The notes beneath the pieces were generated by a model. It did no database searches, was not told where the DNA came from, and saw only the letters and a list, made by a program, of their open reading frames with translations. Both the position numbers and the translations under genes were made by a program. A stretch of DNA of 9,134 nt from assembly GCA_050292445.1 (NCBI GenBank), contig JBNKLQ010000247.1, positions 1 through 9,134 on the forward strand, in the 5' to 3' direction. Position 1 is the stretch's first letter, and every line of letters begins with the position of its first letter. This DNA comes from Leptofilum sp050292445 (lineage in GTDB: Bacteria > Chloroflexota > Anaerolineae > Promineifilales > Promineifilaceae). Of this stretch, positions 5,761 through 9,134 are shown piece after piece.

Positions 5761-7122
5761 TTAATTTCTACCTGGCGGGTTGCTTCCCTGAATTTCGGCG
5801 CTGGCTTTTTTGACTGTGAGTTCGTCCGGGGCCAGGGCAATGGCTTGTTGCAGGTGGTGAACGGCCGTTTCCTGGTCACCCAGGCGATAATAGCCTAAAG
5901 CGGCCGTTGCCAGATTAGAGGCCACATTGTCATCGCGGGAAGGAGATTGTTCTGCTTCACTTTCTTTAGCCACCGCCAGCGCCCACTCGACCCCTTGCTG
6001 ATATTCGCCTTGCTCCACCAAAACGGCCGCTAACGTCCCCTTAAGAACAGAAATCCAGGGAGCCATCTGGTACGCTTTTTCCGCATATTCGCGGGCAATT
6101 TGCAAACTGTCTGGAGTTGGCTGGTGCATCAAGGTAGCCCAGGCGTAATTGTTATAGTAAAGGGCTTGCTGCAAAACATGCATCGTTTCAAGTTCTTCTG
6201 ATTCCACCATGTTTTTCCAAACTGTGTATGCTTCTTCCAGCTTATTCTCCTGCTTCAGAAGCAAAAATACGCGCAGATTTTCCAGCACGTCATCCCCAGG
6301 ATTCAGCTGCAACCCTTCTTGAACATAAATGGCCACCTTCTCCGTTCTGTCTTGCTGGTAAGCAAAAAAAGCGGCCAGGTGATAATAACTGTGCTTCAAT
6401 TCGCTTGTCGTCAGTTTACCGGTCAGCAGACGCCAAATGAGCATCCCGTCACTGCCAGATTGGCCTGCGGCCGTAATTACTGTGCGCGGCAGCAGGTTAA
6501 AAAAGAGGGTGAGACCATTCAGAACAATGATCCAATCCAAAAAGGGATAACGATTCCCGGTGCGCATGAGTAGGGGAATAGCGATCAGCAAAACCGCAGC
6601 ATGAAATAACAACCCACCAGAAATATAGATTGCATAGCGCAGGCGCAATTTTTCGTTTGTGGGAAAACCGGCAAAACAGACACCGCTTACCGGGAACAGG
6701 CTGACGCTGAGATAGAAATCATCAAACCAACGGCGAAACAATTGACGGCCCATACCCAACTGAATACCAAAGACCCGCCCTCCTAGGAGCTTGGCCATCA
6801 GGGCATGGCTTAATTCATGCAAGGTCAATGTGAGCGCAGCAATCAAGATGCCTATGGGCAGGGACCAGGCTTGCCAACTGAGCCAGCCATAAATCGCACC
6901 ATCATAGAGCAAATCCAGTACCAAAAGAATACCCAATACCAAAAACAAGATTTGGTTACTGAGAATTGTCCTTTTGATTGTGCAGGCCGGGCAATATTGT
7001 TTTCCCCAGGATTTACGGAAGAGTTGGGGCAAAGTGGACGTGCAGCCACAGCGGTCGCAGGTAGCTGTTTGCACTTCAGGGGTGATTATTTCTGCAATGG
7101 AGCTGGCCTTATTTTCAATCAT
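5761..7122 (-). CDS. Zinc-ribbon M50 membrane metallopeptidase with TPR tail
   Basis: This 453-residue membrane protein has three parts. An N-terminal zinc ribbon (Cys22, Cys25, Cys44, Cys47) is followed by about five or six hydrophobic helices (54-73, 87-106, 138-153, 163-186, 195-212) carrying the M50 site-2-protease motif HELSH (102-106, zinc ligands His102 and His106, base Glu103). The second M50 motif appears as FNLLP (208-212) with the expected acidic ligand as Asp225 in GSDG, spaced as in the TPR-bearing M50 subgroup. Residues about 240-440 form tetratricopeptide repeats, for example LATAALGYYRLGDQETAVHH near the end, probably cytosolic and protein-binding. It would cut or process a membrane-bound partner. 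All catalytic residues are present. The start ATG is one base after the stop of the 46-aa ORF. The gene directly adjoins the MazF-like gene. Confidence 0.9.
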   Translation of the reverse strand: MIENKASSIAEIITPEVQTATCDRCGCTSTLPQLFRKSWGKQYCPACTIKRTILSNQILFLVLGILLVLDLLYDGAIYGWLSWQAWSLPIGILIAALTLTLHELSHALMAKLLGGRVFGIQLGMGRQLFRRWFDDFYLSVSLFPVSGVCFAGFPTNEKLRLRYAIYISGGLLFHAAVLLIAIPLLMRTGNRYPFLDWIIVLNGLTLFFNLLPRTVITAAGQSGSDGMLIWRLLTGKLTTSELKHSYYHLAAFFAYQQDRTEKVAIYVQEGLQLNPGDDVLENLRVFLLLKQENKLEEAYTVWKNMVESEELETMHVLQQALYYNNYAWATLMHQPTPDSLQIAREYAEKAYQMAPWISVLKGTLAAVLVEQGEYQQGVEWALAVAKESEAEQSPSRDDNVASNLATAALGYYRLGDQETAVHHLQQAIALAPDELTVKKASAEIQGSNPPGRN

Positions 7123-7123
7123 G

Positions 7124-7264
7124 CTACCTATCTTGCTTTTGTTTCCAGGGTTCCCGGTTTACCTGGTAGACATAATATTGAATGGGAGTTGTGAAGTTCT
7201 GCATATTTTTGGGAAATGTGATTGTCGCCTCGCGAATCCGAACGCCGCCCAGGGCCTCCTGCAT
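7124..7264 (-). CDS. Candidate 46-aa ORF coupled to the M50 peptidase gene
   Basis: In the 165-base gap upstream of the peptidase, the - strand has an ORF from ATG at 7264-7262 to TAG at 7126-7124: MQEALGGVRI, then REATITFPKN, MQNFTTPIQY, YVYQVNREPW, KQKQDR. Its stop is followed by a single C and then the peptidase ATG, an arrangement typical of translational coupling, and the frame fills nearly the whole gap after the response-regulator stop (23 bases). The composition (mixed polar, aromatic and charged residues) looks protein-like. Against it: no strong ribosome-binding site is seen, and the frame stays open upstream over the regulator gene without another standard start, so it may be chance. 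I recognise no family. Confidence 0.35.
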   Translation of the reverse strand: MQEALGGVRIREATITFPKNMQNFTTPIQYYVYQVNREPWKQKQDR

Positions 7265-7287
7265 TTTTATCGAGGCAATAACGAACC

Positions 7288-7938
7288 CTAAGTATGAGAG
7301 ATAATCCCTTGTTGAATGGCCACAGAAACGGCCGCTGCCCGTGAATCGACGCCCAGTTTGTTGTAGACGTTGGTCAAATGGGCCTTAACGGTGCGTTCGG
7401 TGACACCTAGATCCCGGGCGATTTCTTTATTGCGGTCACCCTTGGTAACGGCCGTTAATACTTCCAATTCGCGGTCAGTCAGATCCGTAGCTGGTGATGG
7501 ATTGTTGGATGCTGGTGTGGGTGTCTGGGCTTGGGTGAGCACACGGGCCAGGATGTCGGGTTGGAGTAAGGTTTCACCCTGGGCGGCGGCGCGGATGGTG
7601 TGGAACAAGGTTTGCCGGTCGGTGTCTTTGAGCAAGAAGCTGCGTGCCCCTGCCTGCAAACCACGCAGCATCAAATCATCTTCGTTGTAAGTGGTGAGGA
7701 TGACGATGGCGATGTCGGGCCATTGGCGGCGAATGTGACCAATCGCTTCCAGGCCATCCATGCCGGGCATACGCAAATCCATCAAGATGACATCAGGCTG
7801 TAATTCGCCGGTCAGGCGTACGGCCGTTGCCCCATCCACGGCCTCGCCAACTAGCTCAAAATCAGACTGGCTGCTCAAAATAAGCTGCAATCCTTCCCGA
7901 ACGACCAGGTGATCATCAGCAATGAGAACGCGAATCAT
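7288..7938 (-). CDS. NarL/LuxR-type response regulator
   Basis: This 216-residue cytosolic transcription factor would be switched on by the neighbouring histidine kinase. The receiver domain (1-120) contains the acidic pair Asp8-Asp9, phosphoacceptor Asp54 in ILMDLRMPG, switch Thr82 and Lys104 in FLLKD. A Pro/Thr/Asn-rich linker (138-151) leads to a LuxR helix-turn-helix (LTDRELEVL at 153-161, NKEIARDLGVTERTVKAHL at 170-188). All phosphorylation residues are intact. The frame runs upstream to a start at 7980, but those residues (MQLCVPFPHP) translate the CACAGAG repeat. The ATG at 7938 is chosen because MIRVLIADDH is the usual NarL beginning and AGGAG lies 8 bases before it. It follows the kinase gene by 103 bases. 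Its targets are unknown; the co-directional genes downstream are candidates. Confidence 0.95.
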   Translation of the reverse strand: MIRVLIADDHLVVREGLQLILSSQSDFELVGEAVDGATAVRLTGELQPDVILMDLRMPGMDGLEAIGHIRRQWPDIAIVILTTYNEDDLMLRGLQAGARSFLLKDTDRQTLFHTIRAAAQGETLLQPDILARVLTQAQTPTPASNNPSPATDLTDRELEVLTAVTKGDRNKEIARDLGVTERTVKAHLTNVYNKLGVDSRAAAVSVAIQQGIISHT

Positions 7939-7946
7939 GGTATTTT

Positions 7947-7951
7947 CTCCT
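7947..7951 (-). promoter_or_regulatory. Ribosome-binding site of the response regulator
   Basis: AGGAG on the - strand stands 8 bases before the ATG at 7938. It decides between this start and the longer repeat-derived frame beginning at 7980. Confidence 0.7.
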
Positions 7952-7967
7952 GGATGAGGGAAAGGAA

Positions 7968-8005
7968 CACAGAGTTGCACAGAGGCGACACAGAGATTCG
8001 CAGAG
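7968..8005. repeat. CACAGAG direct repeats at helical spacing
   Basis: CACAGAG occurs at 7968-7974, 7978-7984 and 7989-7995, and CGCAGAG at 7999-8005. The spacing is 10, 11 and 10 bases, close to one DNA turn. The array fills much of the 103-base gap between kinase and regulator genes. It resembles the common CACAGAG-rich intergenic mini-repeats of bacteria, but the phasing would also suit cooperative protein binding. On the - strand it lies just upstream of the regulator's ribosome-binding site. Confidence 0.7.
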
Positions 8006-8041
8006 AGAATACAAAGGGAAAAATCTGTGGCAGCTGTGGGT

Positions 8042-9134
8042 TCATGCCTTCATCGTCCTGACGGGAATGGTCAACGTCAATGTTGTACCTTGATCAGGTT
8101 GACTGTCAATATCTAATTCTCCATTAGCCAGCCGTGCCCGTTCGCGTAGGCCAATGAGGCCATAATGCCCGGTGGGAATCTGGTCGGGATTAAAACCTTG
8201 GCCGTTGTCTTGGATTATTACCTGCAAACGGCCGTTTTCCACCCAAAGTTTAACCGATACGGCCGTTGCTCGCGCATGGTGCATCACATTGGCCAACCCT
8301 TCACTGACACAACGCACAGCATGATCGCCCAACGCATCGGGAATGGACAGCGCTGCCGGAAGCGCTACCTCACAAGGGATGCCGGTGGCCTGTTGGAATC
8401 GTTCCACTTCATGGGAGATGGCCTCGGCCGTGGTGGCTGTTGACTGCTGGCGTAAATCCCCAATTGCCTGGCGCGCTTCGGCCAGCGTGGTACGGGCGCG
8501 GCTTTTGGCCTGGGTGGCAATGTTGGCCACTTTTTCCAGGTTCCCTTGCTCCAAATGTTCTTCCAGCCCTTCAATTTGCAAAATGAGGCCAGCCAATCCC
8601 TGGGCTAACGTGTCGTGCAGTTCCCGCGCCATCCGCTGCCTTTCTGTTTCCAGCGTCAGCGTTTCAACTTGCCGGGAATAGTCAGCCAACTGCCGATGGG
8701 CGGTTTCCAGTTCGGCCAGCAGCGCTTGTGCTTCTTGCCGGGCATTCATCTGGCGTATAAACAGCAGCACGTAAACGAGGACGAAGACCATCATGACCAC
8801 AGCCATTCCCAGCCAAGTGGGAATGAATTGCCAGCCATCAATCAGGTAATTTGTAAACAGCAAAAGCGCCAGGTAGCCAATCATGGCGATGATAGAGCGC
8901 CGCCAATCTTCGAGCATTCCTACCGTTTCGCCAGCTAAAGCCATAATCAAACCAAAGACAACGGCCGTTCCCCCACTGATCCAGCTAAGAAATACAACCA
9001 GACTGATTTGCAGAATGAAATAAATCACCAAGCGGCGGCGGGGCAGGACAAAGTAGGGGCTGAACCAGTGCAGCGTGCCATGCAGCAGCATCAACAGGGT
9101 AAAAGGAATAAGGCGGGCTGGTTGGCGGATGGCG
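8042..9134 (-). CDS. DesK/LiaS-like sensor histidine kinase (5' end off window)
   Basis: The frame is open from the right edge to the TGA at 8042-8044. A TTG at 9094 and an ATG at 9091 are possible starts, but a hydrophobic segment (LIPFTLLMLL) precedes them, so the true start is probably outside. Counting from the TTG, there are membrane helices at about 22-37, 43-60, 68-85 and 93-113, then a coiled-coil stretch (115-150, with RQEAQALLAELE). A HisKA_3 domain follows, with ERQRMARELHDTLAQGL and phosphorylated His160. The HATPase domain has EGLANVMHHAR (N box), DNGQGF (G1) and GLIGLRERA (G2), ending LTLTIP. All catalytic boxes are present. There is no large extracellular sensor, so the membrane segment itself probably senses envelope or membrane state, as in DesK/LiaS-like kinases. 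The partner is the NarL-type regulator downstream. Confidence 0.93.
   Translation of the reverse strand, partial: AIRQPARLIPFTLLMLLHGTLHWFSPYFVLPRRRLVIYFILQISLVVFLSWISGGTAVVFGLIMALAGETVGMLEDWRRSIIAMIGYLALLLFTNYLIDGWQFIPTWLGMAVVMMVFVLVYVLLFIRQMNARQEAQALLAELETAHRQLADYSRQVETLTLETERQRMARELHDTLAQGLAGLILQIEGLEEHLEQGNLEKVANIATQAKSRARTTLAEARQAIGDLRQQSTATTAEAISHEVERFQQATGIPCEVALPAALSIPDALGDHAVRCVSEGLANVMHHARATAVSVKLWVENGRLQVIIQDNGQGFNPDQIPTGHYGLIGLRERARLANGELDIDSQPDQGTTLTLTIPVRTMKA

Larger units (their letters stand above)
230..8968. repeat. Dispersed palindrome ACGGCCGT, 14 perfect copies
   Basis: The self-complementary octamer ACGGCCGT begins at 230, 408, 488, 567, 854, 1214, 2866, 3853, 5861, 7448, 7820, 8228, 8259 and 8961. 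About 0.14 copies of any one octamer are expected in 9.1 kb at uniform composition, so it is enriched about a hundredfold. Near matches occur at 1554, 5900, 6023, 6467 and 7328. Inside genes it is read in more than one frame (Thr-Ala-Val or Asn/Asp-Gly-Arg), so it is selected as DNA, not as a peptide. None lies in 4138-5760. Confidence 0.85.

Noticed and set aside
7968..8005. CRISPR array
   Set aside because: Units are 7 bases at 10-11 base spacing, with no spacer-sized unique sequence and no cas genes nearby.

Overview
The window looks like bacterial chromosome with a moderately GC-rich backbone. A Chloroflexota-type organism (Anaerolineae or Ardenticatenia relatives) is my best guess. I base it on gene style (NarL/DesK-type two-component pair, ECF transporter with a double-ATPase subunit, an M50 peptidase with TPRs) and on the extreme density of the palindrome ACGGCCGT. 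This is inference; no rRNA or other marker gene is present.

Left part, + strand (about 1-4137): an energy-coupling-factor (ECF) type uptake operon. It runs from the 3' part of a TiaS-like protein (open at the left edge), to a double-NBD EcfA-type ATPase, an EcfT transmembrane subunit, a membrane-anchored protein whose exported domain may be a small SUOX/molybdopterin-oxidoreductase-like fold, and an ECF substrate-binding (S) component. Together the ATPase, T and S proteins make a complete ECF importer. Its substrate cannot be read from the sequence, and the two extra proteins are the clue to a possibly undescribed pathway. Each of the three gaps after the ATPase gene carries a different palindromic mini-repeat, and a fourth repeat type is inserted in frame inside the ATPase.

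Right part, - strand (9134 down to 4192): a co-directional run. It consists of a DesK/LiaS-like sensor kinase (start beyond the right edge), a NarL/LuxR response regulator, a candidate 46-aa ORF, a zinc-ribbon/M50 membrane metallopeptidase with TPR tail, a MazF/PemK-like endoribonuclease that starts directly after the peptidase stop codon, a protein resembling a transglutaminase-like family but lacking its catalytic core, and a GNAT acetyltransferase. The two operons converge at 4138-4191. The last three genes are visibly more AT-rich than the rest and almost free of ACGGCCGT, which suggests a separately acquired segment.

The most interesting points are the ECF operon with TiaS-like and SUOX-like partners, the peptidase-MazF-transglutaminase-remnant cluster without a recognisable antitoxin, and the genome-signature palindrome ACGGCCGT (14 perfect copies in 9.1 kb). 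There is no stretch over 300 bases without a gene, and I saw no tRNA, rRNA, CRISPR array or insertion sequence.
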